From positions 124,001-188,000 of the forward strand of contig NZ_JAVQLW010000001.1 in assembly GCF_031822435.1 (NCBI RefSeq): DNA of 64,000 nucleotides. Reading direction: 5' to 3'. The DNA comes from Paracoccus sp. MBLB3053. GTDB taxonomy: Bacteria; Pseudomonadota; Alphaproteobacteria; Rhodobacterales; Rhodobacteraceae. Of this stretch, positions 63,672-64,000 are shown one piece after another; the first letter of the stretch is position 1, and each line of letters opens with the position of its first letter. Below the pieces are notes generated by a model, which ran no database searches, was not told the DNA's origin, and was given only the letters and a program-made list of their open reading frames with translations. The position numbers and the translations under genes were made by a program.

Positions 63672-64000
63672 CCAGCGGCTGCGACCTGTTCCGAAAGACG
63701 CGTGCGCTGCGTGCCATCCTCCGCGAAATTCCCTGGGGCCAGCCACGTATCATAGGCCGCCCTCAGCGCGGGCCATTCGCCGTCGATGATCGAGAACCAG
63801 GCACTGTCGCGATTATGTCCGCGTCTCAGCATGTGCTGACGGAACGTGCCCTCATAGGTGAAACCATAGCGTTTTGCGGCGGCGACCGAGGGCGCGTTCA
63901 GCGCATCGCACTTCCACTCGACCCGGCGATATCCGCTGTCGAAAGCCCAGCGGATCATCAGCATGATCGCCTCGGTCGACGCGGCGCTGCGCTGGAGCGT
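63659..64000 (-). CDS. GNAT acetyltransferase (RimJ/RimL type), C-terminal part
   Basis: The gene runs off the right edge. The visible 113 residues contain LQRSAASTEAIMLM, GYRRVEWKCDALNAPSVAAA (about 24-43), KRYGFTYEGTFRQHM and DSAWFSIIDGEWPAL, the C-terminal half of a RimL-like acyl-CoA N-acetyltransferase. The substrate is unknown. The stop overlaps the response-regulator stop region by 13 bases (convergent). Confidence 0.85.
   Translation of the reverse strand, partial: TLQRSAASTEAIMLMIRWAFDSGYRRVEWKCDALNAPSVAAAKRYGFTYEGTFRQHMLRRGHNRDSAWFSIIDGEWPALRAAYDTWLAPGNFAEDGTQRTRLSEQVAAAGQRP

Overview
The window is a gene-dense, high-GC stretch of chromosome. It is most consistent with an alphaproteobacterium of the order Rhodobacterales, and Paracoccus or a close relative fits best. 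The reasons are protein-level resemblance of many housekeeping genes (thyA-folA, glnE, bpt, carA, prfC, lepA, glyA, mce next to a DUF1467 gene), a TRAP transporter feeding a uronate/aldonate pathway, FNR-type boxes of the form TTGAC-N4-ATCAA, and very GC-rich third codon positions. The genus is an inference. No rRNA, tRNA, insertion sequence, prophage or CRISPR array was seen.

Layout. 1-2.3 kb: the 5' end of a glyoxalase I gene, then an otnK-otnC pair that finishes tetronate catabolism. 2.3-6.5 kb: a complete class Ib ribonucleotide reductase operon, nrdHIEF, preceded by two NrdR-like boxes 31 bp apart and closed by a strong terminator. 6.5-10.4 kb: a MOSC protein, pyridoxal kinase and Tex. 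10.4-20.5 kb: a nine-gene leftward operon (GntR repressor, TRAP transporter DctPQM, IdnD-like and LgoD-like dehydrogenases, UxuA, UxuB-like reductase, UxaA) that would import a hexonate or hexuronate and convert it to 2-keto-3-deoxygluconate. An operator-like palindrome overlaps its predicted start of transcription. 20.6-28.2 kb: a second sugar-acid locus with an Ldh2-family reductase facing a tandem-winged-helix GntR regulator, a ribose-type ABC transporter with two different permeases, and an SMP-30 lactonase.

28.2-45 kb: mostly housekeeping genes: thyA-folA, 3-hydroxybutyrate dehydrogenase, exonuclease III, an A-type Fe-S carrier, dGTPase, OsmC, RF3, NAD kinase, GlyA, LepA and a DMT transporter. 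Among them is a small operon of an orphan YejA-like binding protein, an entericidin and an acidic CsbD-like protein. 45-52 kb: a copper-chaperone-like protein, a Sir2 deacylase, an orphan PhnM, an AhpD-like protein under an FNR-like box, YqeY, CarA, and a glycosyltransferase with an N-terminal MshEN (c-di-GMP-binding type) domain. 52-64 kb: GlnE, the N-degron transferase Bpt, acetolactate synthase ilvI-ilvH behind a possible Leu-Val-Ile leader peptide, an M48 lipoprotein protease, several small conserved proteins, a nitroreductase, a methylmalonyl-CoA epimerase, a lone receiver-domain protein and the 3' part of a GNAT acetyltransferase gene.

The least conventional items are: (i) the Leu-Val-Ile leader and inverted repeats ahead of ilvI; (ii) a candidate intergenic small RNA at 30495-30567; (iii) the two-winged-helix GntR regulator; (iv) the MshEN-glycosyltransferase fusion; (v) the hexonate operon, which has two C5 dehydrogenases and both dehydratase branches but no uronate isomerase; (vi) an FNR-like box with no gene downstream of it. 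All calls come from reading the sequence; no database search was run.
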